From assembly GCA_913778765.1 (NCBI GenBank), contig CAJYXO010000159.1, positions 1-64,000 on the forward strand: 64,000 nucleotides of DNA, read 5' to 3'. This stretch comes from an uncultured Massilia sp. (GTDB lineage: Bacteria > Pseudomonadota > Gammaproteobacteria > Burkholderiales > Burkholderiaceae_D). The notes beneath the pieces are model-generated. The model was not told where the DNA came from. It saw only the letters and a list, made by a program, of their open reading frames with translations, and searched no databases. Shown one piece after another: positions 9,021-16,911 of the stretch; the stretch's first letter is position 1; every line of letters begins with the position of its first letter. A program made the position numbers and the translations under genes.

Positions 9021-10043
9021 ATGCGGGCTTACCAGATTCTTCCCGGCGATGGCATCGACGGGCTGCAATGCGTGGATTTTCCTGAGCGCGAATTGGGCAC
9101 CGGCGAAGTGCGGGTGCGCGTGCATGCGGTGTCGCTGAACTACCGCGACCTCATGGTTGCGGGCGGCAATTACCTGGTCACCGTCGACGATCCGATCATC
9201 CCCTGTTCGGATGGCGCCGGCGAGGTGCTGGCGGTGGGCGCGGGCGTGCACCGGCTGCAGGCCGGGGACCGGGTGGCCGCCTCCTTTTTCCCTTATTGGC
9301 AGGATGGCCCGACCGGACCGGACAAGATCCGCCATTCCCTCGGTGGCGACATCGACGGCATGCTGGCCGAGGAAGTCGTGCTGCCGGAAGACGCGCTGGT
9401 CAAGATCCCGCCGGCGATGAGCTTCGTCGACGCCTCCACCATGCCCTGCGCCGGCGTCACCGCCTGGAACGCGATCTTCGAATCCAGCAACGGTATCCGC
9501 CCCGGCGATACCGTGCTGCTGCTGGGGACCGGCGGCGTCTCGGTGCTGGGCCTGCAACTGGCGCGGGCGGCGGGACTGAAGACCATCATCACCTCGTCCA
9601 GCGACGAAAAGCTGCAGCGTGCGCGGGAACTGGGCGCGCATCACACCATCAATTACCGCAGCTTTCCGGAATGGCAGGAAGAGGTGCTGCGCCTGACCCA
9701 TGGCGTGGGCGCGCACGTGGTGCTGGAGGTGGGCGGGCAGGGCACCGTCAACCGCTCGGTGGCGTCGACGGCGATGGGCGGCAGCGTCGCCATCATCGGC
9801 GGCGTCAGCGGCTTCGGCGGCGAAGTCAATCCGGCCACCCTGCTGGCCGGCGCCAAGCGCATGGTCGGGATTTTCGTCGGCAGCCGGAGCATGCTCGACA
9901 AGGTGATGCGCTTCGCCGATACCACCGGCCTGCAGCCCGTGGTCGACCGCGTGTTTACCTTCGACCAGGTGAAGGAGGCTTACCGCCACATGGAATCGGG
10001 CTCGCACTTCGGCAAGGTGGTGATCGCCGTCGCCGGACGCTGA
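9021..10043 (+). CDS. MDR-superfamily oxidoreductase (quinone-reductase-like alcohol dehydrogenase)
   Basis: A 340-residue NAD(P)-dependent medium-chain dehydrogenase/reductase. The N-terminal GroES-like half has 'VSLNYRDLMVAGG' in place of the zinc-liganding Cys box of classical alcohol dehydrogenases. The structural-zinc cysteine cluster is also absent, so it is probably a zinc-independent quinone-oxidoreductase-type enzyme. The Rossmann half shows 'GDTVLLLGTGGVSVLGLQLA', the nucleotide-binding turn, and 'GGSVAIIGGVSG'. The C-terminus 'AYRHMESGSHFGKVVI' is the usual family ending. The substrate is unknown. The start has GGAGGGCAAC upstream. The downstream gene converges and is separated by one base. 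Confidence 0.88.
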   Translation: MRAYQILPGDGIDGLQCVDFPERELGTGEVRVRVHAVSLNYRDLMVAGGNYLVTVDDPIIPCSDGAGEVLAVGAGVHRLQAGDRVAASFFPYWQDGPTGPDKIRHSLGGDIDGMLAEEVVLPEDALVKIPPAMSFVDASTMPCAGVTAWNAIFESSNGIRPGDTVLLLGTGGVSVLGLQLARAAGLKTIITSSSDEKLQRARELGAHHTINYRSFPEWQEEVLRLTHGVGAHVVLEVGGQGTVNRSVASTAMGGSVAIIGGVSGFGGEVNPATLLAGAKRMVGIFVGSRSMLDKVMRFADTTGLQPVVDRVFTFDQVKEAYRHMESGSHFGKVVIAVAGR

Positions 10044-10044
10044 C

Positions 10045-10833
10045 TCAACGCCGGATCGGCACCAGTTCGATCTCGTACAGCTTCGGCCACAGCTTGCCGG
10101 TCACGTACAGCTTGCGGTGCTTGCTGTCGTACGCGATGCCGTTCAGGACCGCGTCCACCGAGCTGGTGCCGCGCTGGGCCGGCGGCAGCAGGCCGGTGAG
10201 GTCGATCCAGCCGACCACCTTGCCGCTGTCCGGGTCGATGCGCGCGATCACGTCGGTGCCCCAGACGTTGGCGTAGATCTCGCCGTCGACCACTTCCAGT
10301 TCGTTGAGCTGGGCGATCGGCTTGCCTTCGGCCGTGACGCTGATGCGGCGGCGTTCTTCGAGCGTCTTCGGGTCGAGCACGCGGATTTCAAAGCTGCCGT
10401 CGCTCATGTAGACGTTCTTCGCATCGCTGGCCAGGCCCCAGCCTTCGCCCTTGTAGTTGAAGCGGCCCTTCAGCGCAAAGGTCCTGGCATCGTAGATGAA
10501 GCCGACGTTCGACTGCCAGGTCAGGCCGACGATGGTGTCGCCGACCGGCGTCGAGCCTTCGCCGAAGTATTCGTCGGCCAGCGCCTTCTTCTGCAGCACC
10601 TTGCCGGTCTTGAGGTCGACACGGCGCAGTGTCGATTGCCCTTTCTGGCCGGTGCTCTCGTACAGCTGCCCGTCCTTGATGAACAGGCCCTGGGTGAAGG
10701 CCTGCGGATCGTGCGGATAGGTGTTCTTGACCACGAAGCCGTAGACCGGGATCGCGGCCTGGGCGGTATTGACGCCCGCGACGGCAGAGACGACTGCGAT
10801 GGCGGCGAGGGCGAAGGATACGGATTTCTTCAA
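10045..10833 (-). CDS. Glutaminyl-peptide cyclotransferase (glutamine cyclotransferase, propeller type)
   Basis: A 262-residue exported enzyme that converts N-terminal glutamine of peptides to pyroglutamate. A signal peptide ('SFALAAIAVVSAVAGVNTAQA') is followed by the family's hallmark 'YPHDPQAFTQGLFIKDGQLYESTG', then five-bladed-propeller repeats with 'QLNELEVVDGEIYANVWGTDVIARIDPDSG' and 'VLNGIAYDSKHRKLYVTGKLWPKLYEI'. A TTG start is preferred because AGGAG lies five bases upstream and translation then begins right at the signal peptide. An ATG 48 bases further upstream would add a non-signal extension and has no Shine-Dalgarno. The gene converges with the MDR oxidoreductase. Confidence 0.85.
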   Translation of the reverse strand: MKKSVSFALAAIAVVSAVAGVNTAQAAIPVYGFVVKNTYPHDPQAFTQGLFIKDGQLYESTGQKGQSTLRRVDLKTGKVLQKKALADEYFGEGSTPVGDTIVGLTWQSNVGFIYDARTFALKGRFNYKGEGWGLASDAKNVYMSDGSFEIRVLDPKTLEERRRISVTAEGKPIAQLNELEVVDGEIYANVWGTDVIARIDPDSGKVVGWIDLTGLLPPAQRGTSSVDAVLNGIAYDSKHRKLYVTGKLWPKLYEIELVPIRR

Positions 10834-10934
10834 GGTGGCTCCTGGATCGGTGACGCGCTTAGTATGCCAGCAACGCGCCACCGCCGAGCAGGTTGACCTC
10901 GCGCGGGCGACGCCGGTGGTAAGCTTGCGCCACC

Positions 10935-11360
10935 ATGCAAAAGAAGATCCTCACCTACCTGCAGCTGCCGCCCGGCAGCGAGCCGCCGAAGCTTGACCAT
11001 TTATCGCCTTTTCTCGCCATCGTGCTGGCCGAGGAAGAGGTCGACGAGCTGTGGCAGGCCGAGATCAGCCGCTGGCTGGTGGCCTCCGGCTGCCGCTACC
11101 TGCTGGCCTGGGGCAAGGATTGCGAAGCCTGGCACGATATGATGGACGATGCCAACCTGGAAGCCTTCGATTACGAGGATATTCCTGAAGAGGATTTTGT
11201 CATCACGACCTGGCACGAGGACGAAGAACGCGAGGAAGTGTTCTGGTTCGCCAAACACCGCGCGGCCCACCCGGCCCTGACATTCAAGGCCACCGTCATC
11301 CTCGACATCTCGCTGGTCAACCGTAAAGACGCCATCGAAGCGGAATACGCCGACGCCTGA
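10935..11360 (+). CDS. Acidic cytoplasmic protein of unknown function (DUF7684-like)
   Basis: A 141-residue, strongly acidic soluble protein without signal or membrane segment. Recognisable blocks are 'WLVASGCRYLLAWGKDCEAWHD', 'EDFVITTWHEDEEREEVFWFAKH' and a C-terminal 'EAEYADA'. I recall this pattern from small uncharacterised proteobacterial proteins classed as DUF7684, but have not checked it. Trp, Glu and Asp are concentrated in the middle. It stands alone between the cyclotransferase (divergent) and the XdhC gene, so context adds little. The start lacks a convincing Shine-Dalgarno, but the N-terminus matches my memory of the family. Confidence 0.7.
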   Translation: MQKKILTYLQLPPGSEPPKLDHLSPFLAIVLAEEEVDELWQAEISRWLVASGCRYLLAWGKDCEAWHDMMDDANLEAFDYEDIPEEDFVITTWHEDEEREEVFWFAKHRAAHPALTFKATVILDISLVNRKDAIEAEYADA

Positions 11361-11448
11361 GTTGCGGCCGCCGTCCAGCCGTCCGGAGCGTGTTTCGGTT
11401 TTGCGTTAGCATGCGGTCTGCAACCTGCTGCTGAACAAAGGAACCGGA

Positions 11449-12477
11449 ATGGACAGTATCGACCTCGAAGTGCTGCACGCCTGCGCGCAATGGATCCGTG
11501 ACGGCTTCCCCTGCGAGTACGTGACCGTGGTCCGCACCTGGGGTTCGAGCCCGCGGCCGGAAGGCGCGACCATGGCGATCCGCGCCGACGGCCTGGTGGT
11601 CGGTTCCGTGTCCGGCGGCTGCATCGAAGACGACCTGATTGCCGCCGTGCGCGAACAGGGCATCACCCGCACCACGCCGGAAGTGGTCACCTACGGCATC
11701 TCGGCCGACGAGGCGCACCGCTTCGGCCTGCCCTGCGGCGGCACGATCCAGCTGGTGGTCGAACCGCTCGGCCCGCACAGCCGCATGGAAGAACTCCTGG
11801 CGCTGGCCCAGCGCCGCGTGCTGAGCCGCCGCTCGCTGGACCTGCAAACCGGCGCGGTCGCGCTGTCCGCGGCGACATCCGACGAACAGCTGCACATGGC
11901 GGACGGTGTTCTCGTCAGCATCCACGGTCCGCGCCTGCGCATGCTGATCATCGGCGCCGGCCAGTTGTCGCAGTTCCTGGCGCAGATCGCGGTCGGCCTG
12001 GAATACCAGGTGACGGTGTGCGACCCGCGCGAGGAATACCGCGGCAGCTGGAGCCTGCCGGGGGTGGAGGTCGTGCATGCGATGCCGGACGACGTCGTGC
12101 TCGAGATGAAGCTCGACAGCCGCAGCGCCGTGATCGCCCTGACCCACGACCCGAAACTGGACGACCTGGCCCTGATGGAAGCGCTGAAAACGGAGGCCTT
12201 CTACGTCGGCGCGATCGGCTCGCGCGTCAACAATGCGCGGCGCCGCGAGCGCCTGCGTGAGTTCGACCTGTCCGAAGCGCAAATCGCCAGGCTGCACGGC
12301 CCGATCGGCATCTACATCGGCAGCAAGACGCCGTACGAGATCGCGGTGTCGATCCTGGCCGAGCTGACGGCGGTGAAGAACGGCGTCGCGCTGCCGGTGC
12401 AGATGTCGGTGGAAGGCGGCAAGGCGCTGGCCGGGAATGTGCCGGATAATCCGCTGGCGCCGCCGCTGGCCGCCTGA
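11449..12477 (+). CDS. XdhC/CoxI family protein
   Basis: A 342-residue protein with the two-part XdhC architecture. The N-terminal XdhC_CoxI domain shows 'VVRTWGSSPRPEGATMAIRADG' and 'GSVSGGCIEDDL', including the conserved cysteine. A C-terminal Rossmann domain shows 'MLIIGAGQLSQFLAQIA' and 'ALTHDPKLDDLALMEAL', then 'FYVGAIGSRVNNARRRERL' and 'GIYIGSKTPYEIAVSI'. Family members insert or sulfurate the molybdenum cofactor in xanthine/CO-dehydrogenase-type enzymes. No molybdenum hydroxylase gene lies nearby, so its client must be elsewhere. An AAAGGAACCGGA region precedes the start. It converges with argO, one base apart. Confidence 0.87.
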   Translation: MDSIDLEVLHACAQWIRDGFPCEYVTVVRTWGSSPRPEGATMAIRADGLVVGSVSGGCIEDDLIAAVREQGITRTTPEVVTYGISADEAHRFGLPCGGTIQLVVEPLGPHSRMEELLALAQRRVLSRRSLDLQTGAVALSAATSDEQLHMADGVLVSIHGPRLRMLIIGAGQLSQFLAQIAVGLEYQVTVCDPREEYRGSWSLPGVEVVHAMPDDVVLEMKLDSRSAVIALTHDPKLDDLALMEALKTEAFYVGAIGSRVNNARRRERLREFDLSEAQIARLHGPIGIYIGSKTPYEIAVSILAELTAVKNGVALPVQMSVEGGKALAGNVPDNPLAPPLAA

Positions 12478-12478
12478 A

Positions 12479-13096
12479 TCAACGCATCAGCAGCAGCACG
12501 GCCAGCACCAGCATCGTCGCACCAGTGAACGCTTCGATGCCGCGCCACACCGCCGGCCGGCCCAGCACGCAGGCGCAGCGGCGCGCGCCCAGGCCCAGCA
12601 ACGAGAACCACATGAGCGACGCCAGCATCGCCCCGGCCGCGAAGGCGCCGCGGTGGCCGGCCGCCAGGCTGCTGCCGACCGCGCCCAGCAGCACCACGGT
12701 GTCCAGGTAGACGTGCGGATTCAACAGCGACATCGCCAGCACCGTGACGAGGGCGCGGCGGGCGGTGCCGCTGGCCTGCGCGCCTGCCGTGATCGGTCCG
12801 GCACTGGCGCCGCGCAAGACATTCATCCAGCAAAGCAGGCCGTACCACGCCAGGAAGGCGGCGCCGCCATAGCGCGCGGCAGCCAGCAGCCCGCGCGAGG
12901 ACTCGACCAGCTTGCCGAGTCCGGCCATGCCGAGCGCGATCAGGGTGACGTCGACGATCACGCAGGCCGCCACCGTCAGTCCGACGTGCCGGCCGCTGAC
13001 GCCGGTGCGGATCACATGCGCGTTCTGGGCGCCGATCGGCATGATCAGGCTGGCGCCCATGCCCAGCCCCTGTAGAAATACCTGCTGCGAAAACAT
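12479..13096 (-). CDS. argO: ArgO-type LysE family arginine/lysine exporter
   Basis: A 205-residue LysE-family membrane exporter. The N-terminus 'LQGLGMGASLIMPIGAQNAHVIRTG' is the diagnostic LysE/ArgO 'PIGAQN' motif. Later come 'NPHVYLDTVVLLGAVGSS', the second family signature, and a C-terminal hydrophobic helix. The protein pumps basic amino acids out when they accumulate. The start follows GGGAGAG, and the upstream in-frame ATG has no Shine-Dalgarno and would add a hydrophilic stretch. It is transcribed divergently from an ArgP-like LysR gene, with an operator-like palindrome between them, the standard argP-argO arrangement. Regulation by basic amino acids through ArgP is inferred from this context. 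Confidence 0.88.
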   Translation of the reverse strand: MFSQQVFLQGLGMGASLIMPIGAQNAHVIRTGVSGRHVGLTVAACVIVDVTLIALGMAGLGKLVESSRGLLAAARYGGAAFLAWYGLLCWMNVLRGASAGPITAGAQASGTARRALVTVLAMSLLNPHVYLDTVVLLGAVGSSLAAGHRGAFAAGAMLASLMWFSLLGLGARRCACVLGRPAVWRGIEAFTGATMLVLAVLLLMR

Positions 13097-13154
13097 GCTG
13101 CTCTCCCTGGTGAGAGCCAAAGGATCGCTGCTGGACACTGAATCTTCAATTACA

Positions 13155-13188
13155 TTAACGAAATCTAAGCCACCTTAAATTTCGCTAA
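13155..13188. promoter_or_regulatory. Large imperfect palindrome between argO and argP (probable ArgP operator)
   Basis: Arms TTAACGAAATCTAAG and CTTAAATTTCGCTAA are 15 nt each with two mismatches and flank a 4-nt centre. The right arm ends three bases before the argP start codon. Symmetric T-rich/A-rich arms fit LysR-type T-N11-A operators, and the position suggests control of argO together with negative autoregulation of argP. Confidence 0.6.
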
Positions 13189-13191
13189 CCC

Positions 13192-14085
13192 ATGAAGATC
13201 GATCCGCGCCGCAGCGAAGCCTTCCTGGCCGCCATCGACGGCGGCAGCCTGGAAGCGGCGGCGAACCAGCTGAGCATCACGCCGTCGGCGGTATCGCAGC
13301 GCATTTCCGCGCTCGAGCACGACCTTGGCACGCCGCTGCTGATCCGCACCCGTCCCTGCCGTCCGACCGCGCCCGGCATGCGCCTGCTGCAGTTCCTGCG
13401 CCGCCGCGCGCTGCTGGAAGCCGAGTTCCTGGCCGAGATGGAGAACGACGACGTCCCGGTGCGGGTCACGCTGGCCGTCAACAACGACACCCTCGCCACC
13501 TGGCTGCTGCCGGTGCTGGCGCCGGTCCTGGCCAGCGAAGGCTTGCTGGTCGAATTCGTGCTGGACGACCAGTGGCACACGTTCACGCTGCTGGAACAGG
13601 GACGCGCCCTGGCCTGCATCTCCGGCGAGCCGGAACCGATGCGCGGCTGCACCGTGACGCCGCTGGGCCGGATGCGCTACCGCCTGGTGGCGTCGACGGC
13701 GTTCGCGCAGCGCTGGTTCCCGGACGGTTTTACGCGCGAAGCGGCGAAGAAGGCGCCGGTGGTGGTCTTCGACCGCAAGGATTCGCTGCAGGCGGCCTTC
13801 CTGCTGGAGCATTTCGATCTTCCGGCGGGGGCGTATCCCTTCCACTACGTGCCGGCCAGCGACCCCTTCGCCGATGCGATCCGGCTCGGCCTCGGCTACG
13901 GCATGCTGCCGCTCGAACAGTGCGCCGACATGCTGGCGTCCGGCCTGCTGGCCGACCTGACGCCCGATCTGCACCTGGACGTGCCGCTGTACTGGCATGC
14001 GTGGCGGATCCAGCCGCCGCGGCTGGAGCGCATGGGCGCGGCGCTGGTGAAGGGCGCACGGGCGGTGCTGCTGCCATTTGAGTAG
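13192..14085 (+). CDS. argP: LysR-family regulator, ArgP/IciA-like
   Basis: A 297-residue LysR-type transcription factor. The N-terminal winged helix-turn-helix reads 'RSEAFLAAIDGGSLEAAANQLSITPSAVSQRISALEHDLG', which is close to ArgP. The effector domain includes 'VTLAVNNDTLATWLLPVL', the ArgP-type first strand. ArgP senses arginine/lysine and activates argO. The divergent neighbour is an ArgO-like exporter, which supports the name. There is no obvious Shine-Dalgarno (the palindrome occupies that place), so translation could be weak and repressor-sensitive. A generic LysR call would be the fallback. Confidence 0.85.
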   Translation: MKIDPRRSEAFLAAIDGGSLEAAANQLSITPSAVSQRISALEHDLGTPLLIRTRPCRPTAPGMRLLQFLRRRALLEAEFLAEMENDDVPVRVTLAVNNDTLATWLLPVLAPVLASEGLLVEFVLDDQWHTFTLLEQGRALACISGEPEPMRGCTVTPLGRMRYRLVASTAFAQRWFPDGFTREAAKKAPVVVFDRKDSLQAAFLLEHFDLPAGAYPFHYVPASDPFADAIRLGLGYGMLPLEQCADMLASGLLADLTPDLHLDVPLYWHAWRIQPPRLERMGAALVKGARAVLLPFE

Positions 14086-14182
14086 GAATTTGTTACAAGG
14101 CCATGTCCGCGTGCTAGTCTTGTGCCGCGTTAAAAGCACAAGCGCCGATGCAGGCGCATCAGAACATACCCAAGGAGTCACC

Positions 14183-14845
14183 ATGAAACGCCTGTTAGCC
14201 GCCGCCGCCGTGCTGGCGACCTTTGCCCAAGCCGCCTTTGCCGGCGAGATCACGCTGTTCACCGACAACGACTTCCGCGGCGCCCGCGTCAGCATCGACC
14301 GCGACGTCTACAACCTGGCGGACATCGGCTTCAACGACCGCGCCTCCAGCCTGGTCGTGCGTTCGGGCGTGTGGCAGATGTGCGAGCACAAGGACTTCGG
14401 CGGCTACTGCGCCGAATTCGGTCCGGGCGAATACCGTGAACTGCCGCGCTTCAACGACAGCGTGTCGTCGGTGCGTGAAGTTTCGCGCGGCCGCGGCTAC
14501 GACGACCGCCGCGGCGGCCACGGCGGCCCGGGCTGGCGTGGCGACCGCGACGAGCGCGGTGGCCGCGACTGGCGCGACGAGCGCGGCGGCCCGCGCGGCG
14601 AGGCCGTCCAGCTGTTCTCCGGCCCGCGCTTCGAAGGCGCCGCGGTCAGTGTCTCCGGCGACTTCCGCTCGTTGAACGACGTCGGCTTCAACGACCGCGC
14701 CGGCTCGATCGTGATCAACGAGGGCCGTTGGGAATTCTGCGAGCACGGCGACTTCCGCGGCCAGTGCGTGGTGTTCGGCCCCGGCCGCTATCCCTTCCTG
14801 GAGGGGATGAGCGACCGCATCTCGTCGATGCGCCGGGTGCGCTGA
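14183..14845 (+). CDS. Exported beta/gamma-crystallin family protein with Arg/Gly-rich linker
   Basis: A 220-residue protein: signal peptide ('LLAAAAVLATFAQAAFAG'), then a beta/gamma-crystallin domain ('ITLFTDNDFRGARVSID'), a low-complexity linker of about 40 residues built of Arg, Gly and Asp, and a second crystallin domain ('VQLFSGPRFEGAAVSVSG'). The microbial Ca2+-binding signature (N/D)(N/D)xx(S/T)S appears as NDRASS, NDSVSS and, slightly altered, NDRAGS and SDRISS, so up to four calcium sites are predicted. A cell-surface or extracellular Ca2+-stabilised structural role is the usual inference. The start is set by the signal peptide and an AAGGAG six bases upstream. Cysteines are present in each domain and may form disulfides after export. 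Confidence 0.87.
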   Translation: MKRLLAAAAVLATFAQAAFAGEITLFTDNDFRGARVSIDRDVYNLADIGFNDRASSLVVRSGVWQMCEHKDFGGYCAEFGPGEYRELPRFNDSVSSVREVSRGRGYDDRRGGHGGPGWRGDRDERGGRDWRDERGGPRGEAVQLFSGPRFEGAAVSVSGDFRSLNDVGFNDRAGSIVINEGRWEFCEHGDFRGQCVVFGPGRYPFLEGMSDRISSMRRVR

Positions 14846-14862
14846 GCCTCGTTCGCCCCATC

Positions 14863-16200
14863 TCAGGCCGCCACCGCCAGCAGTTCCAGCTTGAGTTCCT
14901 TCATCCCCGACGGCACGTAGATCGCGATCGACTGCGCCTGCAACATGCGTTCAACCATCTGTCCTTTGGATTCGAGCGCGAAATAACAGGTGTCGGGCCG
15001 CACCGGCACGGCGGCGGGCAGCTGCGGCGCATACTGCAGACGCACGCCGGGCAGGGCGGACAGCACGCATTTCTCGACGTCGTCGGGAGCGCCGACCTTG
15101 AAGCGCAGCGGCACCATGTCGACCAGCTCCAACGCCGGAATGGCGGCCGAGACGGCGATATAGAAGGTGGTCTTGTCGTCGATTTTTCCGGAGTCGAGCA
15201 TGCCGTGGTGGTAGCTCGGCCGCACTTCGTTGAGGACGATGGCGAAGTACTTGGACGAGATCACGGTGTCGAGCAGCTCGCGGATGATCTGGTGGAGCTT
15301 CATGAAGCCAGGCGCCGGGTCGCTGTGCTGATAGGGCGGCAGGTCCGAAAGCAGCCAGCTCTTCGAGAAGGTCAGCAGCGCGCCGGCGGTGGCCAGCAAC
15401 TGTTCGTACAAGCGCTCCGGATGCAGGTCGGGGTGGTGCAGGTAATGGGTCAGCGACGCGCAGGCGGTGCTGGCCGTGTGCAGCAGCCAGAACGAGGACA
15501 TGTCGCCGGAGCGGAATTCGATCACGTTGCGGCTCGGCTCGCGCTGGTGGCCGTACAGGGCGCTGACCTTGGCCTGCAGCGCATCGAGCAGGCGGCGCAG
15601 TTGCAGGAAGATGGTCGGCGCCGCGCCCACCGACAGGCTGGGCGGCACGAAGCTCGGGTCGAGTTCGAAGCCGCCGGTGGCGGCGCGGCGCAGGCGCAGC
15701 AGCGGGAAGCAGGTGTAGGCGTCGCGCGGTTCGGTGTCCGCCACCAGCCGCACCGTCTTCTTCAGGTAGGCCAGCTGGGCGGGCGAAGCCTGGGTGTAGA
15801 GGTCGGGCGTTTCGAGGTTCGCCTGCACGAAGCGCACCGTATTGCTGTCCTGGCCGGGCTGGGCGAAATTGCCGGTGAAGGGTTTCAAGCCCGGCAGGGC
15901 GGCGTAATAGGTCACGCTCTGGCGCGATTCCAGGGTCGCCAGGTCGACCGTGGGCGGCAGCTCGTCGAGGCCGGGCGCGTCGACCAGTTCGCCATCTTGG
16001 AAGCGCAGCGACAGCGCCAGGATGCGCAGCACATTGCTGCCCAGGCCATCGCGGTCGATCTCCAGCCGTTCCACGCCCCATGAATACGGGTGCACCGCGT
16101 CGATGCTCTTGTGCAGCCGGTGTTCGTGGTATTGATCCTGACGCTGGAAATGCTGCGGCCGCAGCAGCAGGCCCTCGCCCCAAAGTACCTTGCTGTTCAT
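14863..16200 (-). CDS. tssK: Type VI secretion baseplate protein TssK
   Basis: A 445-residue protein starting 'MNSKVLWGEGLLLRPQHFQ', the highly conserved TssK opening ('V-x-W-x-E-G-x-x-L-x-P-Q-H-F'). The body has the TssK shoulder and neck pattern, and the C-terminal receptor-like domain includes 'LPLLRL-R' near its start and 'KLELLAVAA' at the end. TssK trimers link the baseplate wedge (TssE-F-G) to the TssJLM membrane complex. Here tssK is divergent from tssEFG across a 173-base gap. No tssJ, tssL or tssM is visible in the window. The start is preceded by GGAGGACACG. Confidence 0.93.
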   Translation of the reverse strand: MNSKVLWGEGLLLRPQHFQRQDQYHEHRLHKSIDAVHPYSWGVERLEIDRDGLGSNVLRILALSLRFQDGELVDAPGLDELPPTVDLATLESRQSVTYYAALPGLKPFTGNFAQPGQDSNTVRFVQANLETPDLYTQASPAQLAYLKKTVRLVADTEPRDAYTCFPLLRLRRAATGGFELDPSFVPPSLSVGAAPTIFLQLRRLLDALQAKVSALYGHQREPSRNVIEFRSGDMSSFWLLHTASTACASLTHYLHHPDLHPERLYEQLLATAGALLTFSKSWLLSDLPPYQHSDPAPGFMKLHQIIRELLDTVISSKYFAIVLNEVRPSYHHGMLDSGKIDDKTTFYIAVSAAIPALELVDMVPLRFKVGAPDDVEKCVLSALPGVRLQYAPQLPAAVPVRPDTCYFALESKGQMVERMLQAQSIAIYVPSGMKELKLELLAVAA

Positions 16201-16373
16201 GTCGCGTGTCCTCCTGTCGAGTCCACAACCATAGCTTTTTCGTGGCGGCCTTTTTACCGCAACCCGGCGCTGTCTTGCTCCCGCTCAAGGTTTTAGTGGC
16301 ACCGTACCAACTGAACTATTTTTTCGGGCCGGTCTATGTAAGACTTTCCGTTCGATGAAGCGAGGGGGTGTCG

Positions 16374-16910
16374 ATGAAAGGTTTCACGCCTGGTTTATTC
16401 GACCGCCTGCTGGGCGTGCCGACCCGTGCTGCAGCGGGTGGCGCCAACGGCGGCACGGTGTCGAGGATCACTGCCGAAGACCTCAAGGATGCGGTGGCGC
16501 GCGACCTCGAGGCCTTGCTCAACACCCGCGCCGTGATCGACGAAGAGCTGCTCAAGGACTATCCCGAGTGCAGCCGCTCGATCCTCAACTATGGCCTCAG
16601 CGATTTCGCCGACCGTTCGCTGTCCAGTCCTTCCGACCGCGCCCACATCTGCGCCTGCCTGGAACAGGTCATCGCGCGCCACGAGCCGCGCCTGCGCAAC
16701 GTGAAGGCCTCGCTCGAGATCCGCGAGGGCGCGGTGAACCGCCTGAACTTCTCGATCACGGCGCTGCTGGTGGCCAGCAGCTCGCAGGAGCCGGTCAACT
16801 TCGACGCCGTGCTGCAGCGCTCGACCCTCCAGTACAGCATCAGCAAGGCCGGCCGCGCCGCATCGACAGCGCCGGCGGCAGCGGCGCCGGGCACGCCGGC
16901 GGGAGCCTGA
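16374..16910 (+). CDS. tssE: Type VI secretion baseplate protein TssE (gp25-like)
   Basis: A 178-residue protein whose first residues 'MKGFTPGLFDRLLG' and central 'RDLEALLNTRAVIDEELLKDYPECSRSILNYGLSDF' are diagnostic of TssE, the T4 gp25 homologue of the wedge. The ATG chosen has GAGGGGG at correct distance; an in-frame GTG two codons earlier is too close to it, and an out-of-frame ATG lies upstream. The last 30 residues are an Ala/Pro-rich tail. The next gene starts one base after the stop codon, indicating a tssE-tssF-tssG operon. Confidence 0.92.
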   Translation: MKGFTPGLFDRLLGVPTRAAAGGANGGTVSRITAEDLKDAVARDLEALLNTRAVIDEELLKDYPECSRSILNYGLSDFADRSLSSPSDRAHICACLEQVIARHEPRLRNVKASLEIREGAVNRLNFSITALLVASSSQEPVNFDAVLQRSTLQYSISKAGRAASTAPAAAAPGTPAGA

Positions 16911-16911
16911 G

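Noticed and set aside
16250-16373. Possible sigma-54 site between tssK and tssE (TGGCAC...)
   Set aside because: The GG-to-GC spacing does not give TTGC at -12 on either strand.
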